From: an uncultured Paracoccaceae bacterium | Lineage (GTDB): Bacteria; Pseudomonadota; Alphaproteobacteria; Rhodobacterales; Rhodobacteraceae | Direction of reading: 5' to 3' | DNA length: 64,000 nt | Assembly (NCBI GenBank): GCA_947500825.1 | Contig: CANMTR010000004.1 | Location: forward strand, 1 to 64,000 | In this document: positions 45,854 to 55,628 of the stretch, piece after piece | Layout: each line of letters begins with the position of its first letter | How positions within the stretch are numbered: position 1 is the stretch's first letter | Notes under the pieces: model-generated | What the model was told of the DNA's origin: nothing | What the model saw: the letters and a program-made list of their open reading frames with translations, nothing else | Database searches by the model: none | Position numbers and translations under genes: made by a program

Positions 45854-46780
45854 ATGATCGACGCGGTCGTCACCTGGGTGGACGGCGCCGACCCGGCCCA
45901 CCGCGCGGCGCGCGCCCGCTTCGGCGACGGCGCGGCGGAGGCGGCCTCGGCCGAGACCCGCTTCGCCAGCTCGGGGGAGATCTACTACGCGGTGCGCTCG
46001 CTGCTGGCGTTCTGCCCCTTCGTGCGGCGCATCCACGTGGTCACCGACGGCCAGCATCCCGCGCCGCTCGACCCGATCCTGGCGACCCCGGAGGCGGCGC
46101 GGCGCGTCCGGGTCGTGGATCACCGGGAGATCTTCGCGGAGCACGCCGATCTGCTGCCGGTGTTCTCGTCGCGCTCGATCGAGACGATGATGCACCGCAT
46201 TCCGGGCCTTGCGGAGCGGTTCGTCTATCTCAACGACGACATCTTCGTCGGGCGGCCCATGGGGCAGGAGGACTTCTTCGACGGGGACTGCCCCGTCCTG
46301 CGGGGGCGGATGACGCGGCTTCCCGGCCCGGGACTCGCGCGCGTCAAGCGGTGGCTGCGCCGGGACCGGCCCGGATACGCCCTGGCGCAGCGCGAGGCGG
46401 CGCGGGCGGTCGGCCGGCGGGACACCTACCTGATGCTGGAGCACACCCCCCACGCCCTGCGGCGCGACACGCTGGAGCGGTTCTTCGCCGGGCGCCCCGA
46501 GGCGCTGCGCGCGCAGGCCGGGCACCGGTTCCGCGCCGCCGGGCAGCTCTCCCCGGTGGGGCTGGCGATGCATCTGGAACTGGCAAAGGGGGCGTGTGTC
46601 GCAGCACCCGACGCCGCGGGCTATGTCCGGCCCGGACGGCCCACGGGGGCGGCGCTGGAGCGGACGATGGCCGCGCTGGAGCGTGGCGACTGGGCCTCGC
46701 TCTGCGTGCAGAGCCTGGACCTGATGGGGCCGGAGGATCGCCGCACGGTCCTGTCCGCGCTCGCGGCGCGCTACGGGTAG
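45854..46780 (+). CDS. Stealth-family sugar-phosphate transferase
   Basis: A 308-aa product carrying the conserved regions of the Stealth family (capsule and exopolysaccharide hexose-1-phosphoryltransferases): CR1 IDAVVTWVDGADP (residues 2-14), CR2 SSGEIYYAVRSLLAFCPFVRRIHVVTDGQ (about 38-66, with its R-S-L and D-x-Q features), and CR3 RSIETMMHRIPGLAERFVYLNDDIFVGRP (about 108-136), with the metal-binding-like N-D-D. The family moves a sugar-phosphate from a nucleotide sugar to a glycan. The tight spacing to the ABC exporter suggests joint synthesis and export of a phosphoglycan. Confidence 0.88.
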   Translation: MIDAVVTWVDGADPAHRAARARFGDGAAEAASAETRFASSGEIYYAVRSLLAFCPFVRRIHVVTDGQHPAPLDPILATPEAARRVRVVDHREIFAEHADLLPVFSSRSIETMMHRIPGLAERFVYLNDDIFVGRPMGQEDFFDGDCPVLRGRMTRLPGPGLARVKRWLRRDRPGYALAQREAARAVGRRDTYLMLEHTPHALRRDTLERFFAGRPEALRAQAGHRFRAAGQLSPVGLAMHLELAKGACVAAPDAAGYVRPGRPTGAALERTMAALERGDWASLCVQSLDLMGPEDRRTVLSALAARYG

Positions 46781-46811
46781 GGGAGCGCGGCGCCGCGCCC
46801 CCCGGAGGCGA

Positions 46812-47132
46812 TCAGATCTCGCCCTTGATCCAGCTTTCCAGCGACGCCTTGGGCGCGGCGCCGGTCTTGTTGGACACGACCTGCCCGTCCTTGAACAGGA
46901 ACAGCGCGGGGATGCCGCGGACGCCGAGCTGAGCGGGCGAGTTGGGGTTCTCGTCGACGTTGACCTTGGCGATCTTCACCTGGCCGTCCATCTCGGTGGA
47001 GAGTTCCTCCAGCGCGGGGCCGATCTGCTTGCAGGGACCGCACCACTCGGCCCAGAAATCCACCACGACGGGGATGTCCGACTGGCGGACCTCGGCGTCG
47101 AAGGTATCGTCGGTGACGGCAACGGTGGCCAT
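46812..47132 (-). CDS. trxA: Thioredoxin
   Basis: A 106-aa redox protein with the active site [10 protein letters not shown] (Cys 31 and 34), followed by the cis-proline motif [11 protein letters not shown] (about 73-83), the standard thioredoxin set. It lies 56 bases downstream of addA on the same strand and is the last gene of a long leftward series. The start ATG at 47132 is preceded by GGAGACAC. A longer minus-strand frame that includes it is only a shadow over addA. Confidence 0.96.
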   Translation of the reverse strand: MATVAVTDDTFDAEVRQSDIPVVVDFWAEWCGPCKQIGPALEELSTEMDGQVKIAKVNVDENPNSPAQLGVRGIPALFLFKDGQVVSNKTGAAPKASLESWIKGEI

Positions 47133-47188
47133 GGCGTGTCTCCTTGGATGCGCTTGAAGGGGGTAGGTAAGGAGGGGCCCTGACTCCG

Positions 47189-50100
47189 TCAAGCGGGCAT
47201 GCCCCGGGGCAGCGCGGCCTCGAAGGCGGCGAGCGCGGCGTCGGTGTCGAGGGGCATGAGCCGCGGCCCGGCCGTCCACAGCAGCGCCAGGTCGATCCGG
47301 CGACCGGGATAGATCGCCCCCAGGGCGAAGGCGTAGGCGCCCATCTGGCGCAGGAGGCCCTCGGGCACCTGCTCGGGGGAGGACGGCAGGGTGCGGTTGG
47401 ACTTGTAGTCCACCGCCAGAACCCGCTCGGGGCCTATCTCCAGCCGGTCGACGGTGCCCGCCACGCGGACGCCCGACGGGTGCGGCGCGGCCAGCGCCAC
47501 CTCGGTCAGGGCGGGCGCGGCCAGGAGCGGGCCGGTCTCGGGGTCGTCGAGGACCGCGCGTGCCTCCGTCAGGAGCGCGCCCGCCAGCGGCGCGAGGGCC
47601 GGCTCGGCGGCCAGGATGCGGGGGGCGGCCTCCGCCCAGCCGTCGCGGGGCAGGGCGGGCAGGTGCTCGAGCAGCAGGTGCAGGCCGGTGCCGCGCAAGG
47701 TCGCGGTGGCCTCGTCGTCCCCGGCCGCGCCGGGCAGCGCCTTGGCCCCCCCGAGGTCCGAGGGCGACAGGATCGCGGGCGGCTCCGGCGCCTCGGGCGG
47801 GGCGGCGGCGAACCAGCGGGGCAGGGCCGCGTCGTCGGGGTCCTCCTCCGCCTGCGGCTCGGGTCTTGCGAGAAGATCCAGCGCATCGATGTCGCCGATC
47901 CGGTGGCGCAGGCCCGGCCCCTCGGGCGTGTCGATGGCCTCCGTCTCCAGCGGCGAGAGGCCGGCGGAGACCTGGCCGTACCAGGCGCCGTCCGCGTCCT
48001 TCGCCCGGCCGGCGCCGCAGACCACGAGCCAGGTCTCGGCGCGGGTCATCGCCACGTAGAGGAGGCGGTCGCGCTCGGCGCGGCGGGCGGCGGCGCGGGC
48101 CTCCTCCTCCGGGGCCAGGGCGGGGGGCCGGTCGGTGGCGGGGGGGCGCCACAGGAGGGGGCCGTCCGGGGGCGCGATCAGGCGGTCGTCGTCGCGGGCG
48201 CGGGTCTGCATCGTGTCGGGCAGGATCACCACCGGCGCCTCGAGCCCCTTGGCGCCGTGCACGGTCATCACCCGCAGGTGGCGCCCGCCCGCGCCCGCCT
48301 GGCGCTTCACCGTCACGTCGTCGCGGGCGAACCACGCCAGGAACCCGGTGAGCGAGGGCGCTTCGGTGCGCTCGTAGCTCAGGGCCTCGGCCAGGAGCGC
48401 GTCGATGGCGTCGATCGATTCGGGCCCCAGCCGGCCCACCAGCCGCGCCCGCCCGCCGTGGCGCAGCAGGATGCGGTCGATCAGCTCGAAGGGGCGCAGG
48501 TAGTCGGCCTGGGCCATCAGGTCGTCGAGAACATCCATCACGGCGGGGAAGGCTTCGCGCGCGCCGCGCAGGACCTGCCAGAGGTGCCGCCCCCCGCGGT
48601 CGTGGGCGAGGGCGTAGAGGTCGCCCTCTGACAGGCCGAAGAGCGGCGACCGCAGGGCGCAGGCCAGTGACAGGTCGTCCTCGGGCAGGGCGAGGACGCG
48701 CAGGAGCGCCAGGATGTCCTTGACCGCGAGATCGTCCTCCAGCCGCAGGACGTCGGCCCCGGCGATGTCGATCCCCGCCGCCTTGCAGGCCCGGATCAGG
48801 GGGTGGAAGATGCCGCCCCGCCCGCGCACCAGCACCAGGATGTCGCCCGCGTGGACGGGGCGGCGGATCCATTTCTCGGTCTTTTTATCGAATTCTGGAA
48901 TTGTCTCTTTCGACGCGATCAGCGTGGCGACCCACCGGGCGATGGAATCGGCCAGCCGGACCTGGGCGCCGCGCGGCTCTGGGCGGTCCACGGGGTCGTC
49001 CCAGGCGGCGGGTTCAGGCGTCTCGTCCGGCTCCACCAGGGGCCAGATGTCAACCTTGCCGGGCAAGCGGTCATTGTAAGCTAGATGGGCCACCTCCTCG
49101 TCCATGGCGCCGGCGAAGGTGGCGTCCACCGCCGAGAGGATCGCGGGCGCGGAGCGGAACGAGTGGCGCAGCTCCAGCCGGGCCAGCGCGCCCTCGCCCG
49201 CCCGGGCGGCGAAGCGGTCGTGCATGCGCTCGAACCCGGCCGGGTCGGCGCCCTGGAAGGAATAGATCGACTGTTTGCGGTCGCCCACGACGAACAGGGT
49301 GCGGGTGGCCGCCCGCGCGCCCCAGCCGGCGGCGAACTCGCGGGTCAGCGCCTCGATCACGTCCCACTGGGCGGGGCTGGTGTCCTGCGCCTCGTCCACG
49401 AGGATGTGGTCGAGCCCGCCGTCGAGGCGGTAGAGGACCCAGGTCGCCACGTCGCCGCGGGTGAGCAGGTCGCGGGCGCGCAGGATCAGGTCGTCGAAGT
49501 CGAGCCAGCCGCGCGCCGCCTTGGCCCGGCCATAGAGGTCGAGGAAACGGGCGGCGAAGCGGCCGAGCACCTCGGACCGCTCCGCCAGCGCCAGGGCCAC
49601 CCGGCGCGGGCGCGCCTTGGCCACGCGCTCCATCAGCCTGTCGAGCGCGTCGCAGGCATCGCCCAGGGCCGCGCGGGTATCCTTGGTGGGAAAGGTGCCG
49701 GTCTTGGCGCCGAAGGGGACATTGGGTGCTTTGACGGTCGCGCCGAACAGGAACGGGCCCTCCAGCGCGGCGACCGCGTCGAGGCCGAAGGGCGGCCGCA
49801 GTTCCGCCAGCAGGCCGGCGGCCTTGCGGTCGTTGGGCTTGCCCGCCTCCAGCGCGGTGCGGACCGTGGCCAGGAGGTCGGCCTCGTCCCCGAGGAAGGT
49901 GTCGGCCACGATCCGGCCGGCGCTCTCGTCGGGGGCCAGGCCGAGCGCGGTGCGGATGGTGGCCCCGTCCCCGGAGGCGAGGGTGCCGCGCCGGCGGGCG
50001 ATCTCGGCCACGAGCGGGTCGAGCGCGCCCGCGGGCAGGAGGGCCGCCATCTCGGCGAAGAGGTCCGGCGCGTCCTCGGCCAGCCGCTCCAGGCAGTCGG

Positions 50101-50563
50101 CGCGGAGCTGGGCGGCGGAGGTGTCGTCCATCTCCGTGAAGCGGGGCCCCACGCCGGCCTCCAGCGGGAAGCGGCGCAGGAGGCTGGCGCAGAACGAGTG
50201 GATCGTCTGGATCCTGAGGCCCCCCGGCGTCTCGATCGCCTGGGCGAAGAGGCGCCGGGCCTGGGCCATGCGCGGGGCGGAGCGATCCGCCTCGCCCAGG
50301 CGCGACAGGGTCGCGGCCAGCTCGTCCTCTGGCATCATGGCCCACTGGCCGAGGCGGCCGAACAGGCGGTTCTGCATCTCCGAGGCGGCGGCCTTGGTAT
50401 AGGTCAGGCACAGGATGTTCTGGGGGTCCGCGCCGTGCAGCAGGAGCCGGGCCACCCGGTCGGTGAGGACCCGCGTCTTGCCCGAGCCGGCATTGGCCGA
50501 CAGCCACGTGGAGCGGTCGGGCCGGGCGGCGGCGATCTGGCGGGTGGAGGCGTCGTCGGTCAT
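47189..50563 (-). CDS. addA: Double-strand break repair helicase AddA
   Basis: UvrD-like helicase/nuclease subunit of the AddAB (RecBCD-like) end-processing complex. The 1124-aa product has Walker A ANAGSGKT (about 23-30), motif Ia [12 protein letters not shown], Walker [28 protein letters not shown], motif [20 protein letters not shown], motif [11 protein letters not shown], and a C-terminal RecB-type nuclease ([18 protein letters not shown]). The ATG is preceded by GGAGGAGG and overlaps the addB stop (ATGA). Confidence 0.96.
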   Translation of the reverse strand: MTDDASTRQIAAARPDRSTWLSANAGSGKTRVLTDRVARLLLHGADPQNILCLTYTKAAASEMQNRLFGRLGQWAMMPEDELAATLSRLGEADRSAPRMAQARRLFAQAIETPGGLRIQTIHSFCASLLRRFPLEAGVGPRFTEMDDTSAAQLRADCLERLAEDAPDLFAEMAALLPAGALDPLVAEIARRRGTLASGDGATIRTALGLAPDESAGRIVADTFLGDEADLLATVRTALEAGKPNDRKAAGLLAELRPPFGLDAVAALEGPFLFGATVKAPNVPFGAKTGTFPTKDTRAALGDACDALDRLMERVAKARPRRVALALAERSEVLGRFAARFLDLYGRAKAARGWLDFDDLILRARDLLTRGDVATWVLYRLDGGLDHILVDEAQDTSPAQWDVIEALTREFAAGWGARAATRTLFVVGDRKQSIYSFQGADPAGFERMHDRFAARAGEGALARLELRHSFRSAPAILSAVDATFAGAMDEEVAHLAYNDRLPGKVDIWPLVEPDETPEPAAWDDPVDRPEPRGAQVRLADSIARWVATLIASKETIPEFDKKTEKWIRRPVHAGDILVLVRGRGGIFHPLIRACKAAGIDIAGADVLRLEDDLAVKDILALLRVLALPEDDLSLACALRSPLFGLSEGDLYALAHDRGGRHLWQVLRGAREAFPAVMDVLDDLMAQADYLRPFELIDRILLRHGGRARLVGRLGPESIDAIDALLAEALSYERTEAPSLTGFLAWFARDDVTVKRQAGAGGRHLRVMTVHGAKGLEAPVVILPDTMQTRARDDDRLIAPPDGPLLWRPPATDRPPALAPEEEARAAARRAERDRLLYVAMTRAETWLVVCGAGRAKDADGAWYGQVSAGLSPLETEAIDTPEGPGLRHRIGDIDALDLLARPEPQAEEDPDDAALPRWFAAAPPEAPEPPAILSPSDLGGAKALPGAAGDDEATATLRGTGLHLLLEHLPALPRDGWAEAAPRILAAEPALAPLAGALLTEARAVLDDPETGPLLAAPALTEVALAAPHPSGVRVAGTVDRLEIGPERVLAVDYKSNRTLPSSPEQVPEGLLRQMGAYAFALGAIYPGRRIDLALLWTAGPRLMPLDTDAALAAFEAALPRGMPA

Positions 50564-53490
50564 CCGACCTCCTCCGGGCGGGGGGCGTCGTCCAGCGACC
50601 ATTCGCCGAAGCGCGCGAGGTGGGCATAGTCGCCCTGGGCGGCCATGGAATGCACCGCCCGCAGCGCGGTATAGCCCCGATCGCGCCGCGCCCAGCCCTC
50701 GATCAGGCGGCGCAGCTCCAGCAGCGTGGCGTCGGGGTCGAGCATGGCGTCGCCCTCCGTCGCGCGCAAGGTCAGGGGCGCGTCGGAGGGCTTGGCGCCC
50801 ACCCCGATATGGCACACCTGCGCCACGGTGGCGCGGGGCACGCCCGCGAACGCCCCGGCCTCGGCCATCGCGGCCTCCAGCAGGAGCTGGCGGTCGAAGT
50901 GGCGGATCGTCTTGTCGGTGGGGGGCGTGCCGGTCTTGTAGTCGTAGACCACGAGCCGCCCGTCGGTGCGCTGGTCGATCCGGTCGGCGGTGCCGGTGAG
51001 CGCGAAGTCGGTCCCCGGCACCGTGAACTCGCCGCGCCGCTCGGTGACCGTCTCCGCGACCTCGGCGCGGCGGCGCATCTCGCCCGCGACGAACCAGTCG
51101 GCGATGCGGTCCACCTGCGCCTGCCACATGGCGCGCGCGGCCCGCCAGGGGATCTTCGCCAGCTCGTCGGCGGCGATGGCGCGCAAGGCCTCGGCGGCGG
51201 CGGGGTCGTCCGGGGCGGGCCCGTGGGTGACGAACCGCTCGAGGATGCGGTGGACGGTGATCCCGCGCAGGGGCGCGTCCGGCTCGGGGCGCAGCGGGTC
51301 GAGGGGCCGCAGGCGCAGGATGCGCTCGGCGTAGATGGCGTAGGGGTCGCGGATCAGCGTCTGGATGCGGGTGACCGACAGCCCCCGGGGCCGCGCCGCG
51401 ACCGGCGGGCAGGGCGCGGGGCGCGGCGCCGGGGGGGCCGCGAGGCGGTGGGCGGCGGCGGCGCGGGCGTAGCCGATCCAGACGTCGCCGCGGTTCCGCA
51501 TCCGCTCCAGCGCCTGTTTCCCGCCGGTCTCGGGCAGGCCGCCCAGGAGGTTCGTCAGGCGGTTGAGCCAGCGCGCGGCGACCGTCTCGGCCTCGGCGTC
51601 GCGGCGCGCGCGGCTCAAGACGACGCGCGGCGCGCAGGCGGCCTGCTGGAAGTCGTGGGCGCTCAGGCCCACCTGCCGCTCGGGCAGCAGCAGGCCCGCC
51701 GCGCGCCGCATGGGGCGGTTGAGCCAGGGGTCGGGCGGGGGGGCCTCGGGCCAGGTGCCTTCCGACAGGCCGGCGAGGATCACCAGGTCGGCGCCCTGCA
51801 CCCGGGCCTCCAGCGTGCCCCAGATCGCCACGTCGGCGCGGCCCTCGTCGGGGCGGCGCGATTCGCGCGCGCCGAGGAGCGCGCCCGCGAGCTCGGCGTA
51901 GTCCCGCGCGGCCATCGCGCCGCCCGCGCCCGCCTCGGCGGCGAGCTCGTCCATCAGCTCGCGCGCGGCCCGGCCCGGCGCCTCGGCCCACAGCTCCGCC
52001 GCCGTGCCGTCCGGCCCGGCGGCGAGCGCCTCGGCCAGGTCCCGGTGGGCGGAGACGAAGGCCGCCAGCGGCGCCTCGGCCGGGGAGCGGGGCAGCAGGG
52101 CCGCGACCCAGCGCGCCCAGGGGGCGGCCTCGGGGCGGGCCTCGGCGAAGGCGGCGAGGGTGGCCGGGCCGATCTCGGGCGGGGGGTCGCGGCGCAGCCA
52201 CAGGTCGAACTCCCGCGTTTCCAGCAGGTGCCGGGCGCGGTCCGCCCCGCTATGGGCGAGCGGGTGCTTCAGGAGCGCCAGAAGCTCCTCCGCGCCCGGT
52301 GGCTCGGACATGAGCGCCGCCACCTGGCGCAGGAGCCGGCCCGGCGCGGTCTGCTGGAGCGGCACGCCCGCGCTGTCGTCGGCGGCGATGCCCCAGCGGT
52401 CGAGCGCGGCCTCCACCCGCCGGGTCAGCATCCGGTCGGGGGTGACGAGGGCGGCGCGGGTGCCGTCCTCCACCGCGCGGCGCAGGCGGATGGCGATGGC
52501 GTCCGCCTCCTCGGCCGGATCGTCGGCCTCGATCAGGTCGATCTCGCGGGTGGCGGCGTCCAGGTCGCCCAGGGCGGGGCCGTCGCGCATCCAGCGGTCG
52601 GTCACCGGGGCGGGCCTGAGCGCCATCGACAGGAGTGCCGCGCGCGCCGGGGCCGGGTCGGCGTCGGACCAGGGCCGGATCTCCGTCGGGTGCAGGCCCA
52701 GCCGGCGGCTGAGATCGGCGTAGCGGTACTGGGGGTGGTCCTCGCCGCCGCCCGCCTCGTCGAGCCCGTCCCAGATGTCGGCGGGCATGTGCGCGTCCAC
52801 CCCGGGCAGCACGACCGCCCCCTGGGGCAGCCGCGCGACCGCCTCCATCAGCAGGCGCACCGGCCCGCGCGAGCCGGTGGAGCCGGCGACGATCACCGGG
52901 TGGTCGGGCGGGTCGGTGCGCCAGCGCTCGGTCAGCGCCTCGGCGGCCATCCGCAGGCGCCCGGCCGCCGGGGGCAGGGCATCGGCCCCGGTCACGCCGC
53001 CCGCCAGCGTCAGGAAGCGCAAGGCCCGGGCCCAGTGCTCGGACAGGCCCGCCACGTCGAGCCCTTCCAGCGTCTCGGCCGGGACGCCCTCGGAGGCCAT
53101 CTCGTCGAAGATGCCCGCCAGGCTGTCGGCCAGGTCGAAGGCGGCGCTGGGCGGGGCGAGGTCCTGCTGGGCCGCGATCAGACCGCGCACGAGCTGCGCC
53201 AGCTCCAGGGTGCGGCGCAGGCCGGGCAGGGCGGGGGGCAGGCTGAGGACGGGGTCGTCGGCGATCCGCGTCAGCAGGCGGATGCGGGGCACCAGCCGGG
53301 CCGGCCCCTCGGCGAAGAGGCGCGTCAGGCGGCGCTGCATCCGCGCGGTGTTGACCAGGATCTCCACCCGCGCCCAGGCCTCGGGCGGCTGCCCGGCGAG
53401 CCGATGCTCCAACCCCCGGATCAGCTCGGCGGGGAAGTCCGCGCCGGGCGGCAGGCCGTAGAGCCGGGGCGGGGGGGCCGCGTCATCCAT
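50560..53490 (-). CDS. addB: Double-strand break repair protein AddB
   Basis: Nuclease/structural partner of AddA. The 976-aa product belongs to the alphaproteobacterial AddB type. It has an inactivated helicase-like N-terminal part (no clear Walker A), ADLVILAGLSEGTWPEAPPPDPWLNRPMR-type stretch in the middle (about 580-608), and a C-terminal PD-(D/E)XK nuclease with LTGTADRIDQ and VVYDYKTGTPP (about 850-870). The four cysteines that hold a [4Fe-4S] cluster in Bacillus AddB are absent: the last 280 residues contain a single Cys. It overlaps murU (8 bases) and addA (4 bases). Confidence 0.93.
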   Translation of the reverse strand: MDDAAPPPRLYGLPPGADFPAELIRGLEHRLAGQPPEAWARVEILVNTARMQRRLTRLFAEGPARLVPRIRLLTRIADDPVLSLPPALPGLRRTLELAQLVRGLIAAQQDLAPPSAAFDLADSLAGIFDEMASEGVPAETLEGLDVAGLSEHWARALRFLTLAGGVTGADALPPAAGRLRMAAEALTERWRTDPPDHPVIVAGSTGSRGPVRLLMEAVARLPQGAVVLPGVDAHMPADIWDGLDEAGGGEDHPQYRYADLSRRLGLHPTEIRPWSDADPAPARAALLSMALRPAPVTDRWMRDGPALGDLDAATREIDLIEADDPAEEADAIAIRLRRAVEDGTRAALVTPDRMLTRRVEAALDRWGIAADDSAGVPLQQTAPGRLLRQVAALMSEPPGAEELLALLKHPLAHSGADRARHLLETREFDLWLRRDPPPEIGPATLAAFAEARPEAAPWARWVAALLPRSPAEAPLAAFVSAHRDLAEALAAGPDGTAAELWAEAPGRAARELMDELAAEAGAGGAMAARDYAELAGALLGARESRRPDEGRADVAIWGTLEARVQGADLVILAGLSEGTWPEAPPPDPWLNRPMRRAAGLLLPERQVGLSAHDFQQAACAPRVVLSRARRDAEAETVAARWLNRLTNLLGGLPETGGKQALERMRNRGDVWIGYARAAAAHRLAAPPAPRPAPCPPVAARPRGLSVTRIQTLIRDPYAIYAERILRLRPLDPLRPEPDAPLRGITVHRILERFVTHGPAPDDPAAAEALRAIAADELAKIPWRAARAMWQAQVDRIADWFVAGEMRRRAEVAETVTERRGEFTVPGTDFALTGTADRIDQRTDGRLVVYDYKTGTPPTDKTIRHFDRQLLLEAAMAEAGAFAGVPRATVAQVCHIGVGAKPSDAPLTLRATEGDAMLDPDATLLELRRLIEGWARRDRGYTALRAVHSMAAQGDYAHLARFGEWSLDDAPRPEEVG

Positions 53491-54154
53491 GGGCGAGCAT
53501 CGCTTCCGCCGCGGTTATGCCCTGCGGGTGGCCCACATCGGCCCAGCCGCCCCCGTGCACGACGCCGCGCAGGCGCCCCTCGGCCGCCAGCCGCGACCAG
53601 ACGCGCGACAGGGAGAAGACCTCCCCGGTCTCCTGCGCCAGCACGGCGGGGTCGAGGATCTGCGCGCCGGTATAGACGAGGTCCCCGCCGCGCGTCAGGC
53701 AACCGCGGTCGTCCATGGCGAAATCGCCGGGCCCCTCGCGCCCCGTGGCCCGGCAGGCGGGCACGCAGAGGAGGAGGGCCGCGCCCCCGTCCCAGGCGGC
53801 ATCGAGCGTGGCGAGGGGGTTCGGCCCGGTCCAGACCGCGTCGGAATTGAGGGTGAAGACGGGCCCGGCGCCCAGACGGGGCAGGGCGTGGCGCAACCCG
53901 CCCCCGGTGTCGAGGATGCGGCCCGGCTCGGGCGAGGCGACGACGCCGCGCCGGGCCAGGTGCGGCTCGATCCGCGTCCGCAGGTAATGCGTGTTGGCCA
54001 CGATCGGGTCGGCGCCCGCTGCGCGGCCGATGTCGATGGCGTGGTCGACCAGCGGGCGGCCCGCGACCTCGACCATGGGCTTGGGCCGGTCGGCGGTCAG
54101 CGCGCCCATGCGGGTGCCGAACCCCGCGGCGAAGATCAGGAGCGGCCGGGTCAT
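53483..54154 (-). CDS. murU: N-acetylmuramate alpha-1-phosphate uridylyltransferase MurU
   Basis: Nucleotidyltransferase of the anhydro-MurNAc recycling route that bypasses fosfomycin-sensitive MurA. The 223-aa product has the sugar-nucleotide signature FAAGFGTRMGALTADRPKPMVEVAG (about 7-31) and FTLNSDAVW with the metal aspartate (about 100-108). The ATG at 54154 overlaps the amgK stop (ATGA); pairing with AmgK in this order is the hallmark of the pathway. It ends eight bases inside addB. Confidence 0.92.
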   Translation of the reverse strand: MTRPLLIFAAGFGTRMGALTADRPKPMVEVAGRPLVDHAIDIGRAAGADPIVANTHYLRTRIEPHLARRGVVASPEPGRILDTGGGLRHALPRLGAGPVFTLNSDAVWTGPNPLATLDAAWDGGAALLLCVPACRATGREGPGDFAMDDRGCLTRGGDLVYTGAQILDPAVLAQETGEVFSLSRVWSRLAAEGRLRGVVHGGGWADVGHPQGITAAEAMLAHG

Positions 54155-55095
54155 CGCGCCCCCTCGTCCAGGAGCGGGGCCAGGTCGGGGGCCAGCGGCC
54201 GGGCGGCGGGGTGCGACAGGCACCGCCGGGCCTGGGCGCGCACCCGGGGTACCAGCGCGAGGTAGCCCGGGCGGCCGTCGCGCGCCGCGAGGCGGGAGAA
54301 GATGCCCAGGATGCGCAGGTGCCGCTGCAGCGCCTGGAGCGCGTAGGCGGCCCCGAGCCGGGCCGCGTCGCGCCCGGTGGCGGCGGCGTAGCGTGCGATC
54401 ATCCGCGCCTCCAGGTCGGGGGCCACGTCCCGGCGCGCGTCCTGCATGAGCGACGCCAGGTCGTAGGCGGGGTGGCCCGCGCAGGCATCCTGGAAATCGA
54501 GCAGGCCCAGCCGCGCCACGCCCGCCCGGCCCTCCAGCAGGAGGAGGTTGCGCGCGTGGTAGTCGCGGTGCAGCAGGACCGGCGCCTCGGCATGGGCGGC
54601 GAGCCCCTCGCCCAGGGCGGCCTCGACCGTCGCGCGCCGCTCCGGCGCGGCATGGGGGGCGTGGTGGGCCCAGAACGGCTCCAGCGCCGCGACCATGGCG
54701 GGGGCGTCGTAGGGCGCGGCCCAGCCGGGGGCCGGGTGGCGGTGGAGCGCGGCCAGCGCGTCGGTGGCCAGGGCGTAGAGGTCCTCCTCCCGCGCGGGGT
54801 CCTCCGCGAGGTCGGCCAGGAGGGCGTCGCCCAGATCCTCCATCAGCACGCGCTCGCCCTCGGCGCCGAGGATCGCGGGGGCGGAGAAGCCCAGCTCGCC
54901 CAGGTGGCGGGCCACGCGCAGGAAGGGCGCGGTGTCGCCGCCCTCCTCCATCAGAACCGCCGTCGCCCCGTCGCCGCGTCGCAGCCGCAGGTAGCGCCGC
55001 CCCGAGGCGTCGCCCGCCAGCGGCCTGGTTTCGGTCCCCGCCCAGCCGGTGCGCGCCAGCAGGTCGCGGTCCGCCGCCCCGGGGGCCTCAGCCAT
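54151..55095 (-). CDS. amgK: N-acetylmuramate/N-acetylglucosamine kinase AmgK
   Basis: Anomeric sugar kinase of the MurU/AmgK cell-wall recycling pathway. The 314-aa product has an APH-type fold with ASGRRYLRLRRGDG (nucleotide-binding region about 30-43), LLHRDYHARNLLL with catalytic Asp (about 173), and LLDFQDACAGHPAYDLASL (metal-binding Asp). It overlaps tsaE by eight bases and murU by four. Together they supply UDP-MurNAc from recycled sugars; mltA elsewhere in the window could provide the anhydro-sugars. Confidence 0.91.
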   Translation of the reverse strand: MAEAPGAADRDLLARTGWAGTETRPLAGDASGRRYLRLRRGDGATAVLMEEGGDTAPFLRVARHLGELGFSAPAILGAEGERVLMEDLGDALLADLAEDPAREEDLYALATDALAALHRHPAPGWAAPYDAPAMVAALEPFWAHHAPHAAPERRATVEAALGEGLAAHAEAPVLLHRDYHARNLLLLEGRAGVARLGLLDFQDACAGHPAYDLASLMQDARRDVAPDLEARMIARYAAATGRDAARLGAAYALQALQRHLRILGIFSRLAARDGRPGYLALVPRVRAQARRCLSHPAARPLAPDLAPLLDEGAR

Positions 55096-55570
55096 GGGCG
55101 GCCTCCACCGGATCGGCCAGCCCGGCCAGGCGGTCCGCCCAGCCCGACCCGGACAGCTCGGCGCGCCGGCCCGCCCCGTCGGTCGAGAGGTGCAGCGACA
55201 GCGCGCCCGCGGGCGTCTCCTCCAGCCGGTCGGGCCATTCGATCAGGCACAGGGCGTGGCCCAGCGCCTCCGACAGGCCGAGCTCGTCGAGCTCGGACGG
55301 GTCGCCTAGGCGGTAGAGGTCGGCGTGGAGGACCTCCACGTCGCCGGCGCGGTAGGTCTGGACCAGGGTGTAGGTGGGCGAGGGCACGTCCTCCACCGGG
55401 CCGTGGCGGGCCTGCATCGACTGGATCACGGCGCGGGCCAGGTGGCTCTTGCCCGCGCCCAGGTCGCCTGAAAGCAGCACCGTGTCGCCGCCCCGCAGGC
55501 GGAGCGCGAGGGCCGCGCCCAGCCGCTCGGTCGCGCGGGCGTCGGAAAGGTGCAGGGACAGGCCGGACAT
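55088..55570 (-). CDS. tsaE: tRNA threonylcarbamoyladenosine biosynthesis ATPase TsaE
   Basis: P-loop ATPase needed with TsaB/TsaD for t6A37 tRNA modification. The 160-aa product has Walker A SGDLGAGKS (about 34-42), VPSPTYTLVQTY (about 62-73), HADLYRLGDPSELDELGL and LIEWPDRL, all family hallmarks. Starts at 55582 or 55606 are also possible; none has a strong ribosome site, and 55570 fits family length. It is the upstream neighbour of amgK (8-base overlap). Confidence 0.92.
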   Translation of the reverse strand: MSGLSLHLSDARATERLGAALALRLRGGDTVLLSGDLGAGKSHLARAVIQSMQARHGPVEDVPSPTYTLVQTYRAGDVEVLHADLYRLGDPSELDELGLSEALGHALCLIEWPDRLEETPAGALSLHLSTDGAGRRAELSGSGWADRLAGLADPVEAAHG

Positions 55571-55628
55571 GCGCCGGAGCATGGTCACTGGGCGCGCCGG
55601 CATCAAGTCGATTGCGCGCGCCGCGAAC

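Noticed and set aside
46812-48872. Large fused thioredoxin protein
   Set aside because: The upstream part is an out-of-frame shadow of addA; thioredoxin has its own start at 47132.
50620-53850. 1076-codon plus-strand frame opposite addB
   Set aside because: High-GC antisense shadow; the addB frame has all the family motifs and its overlaps with neighbours.
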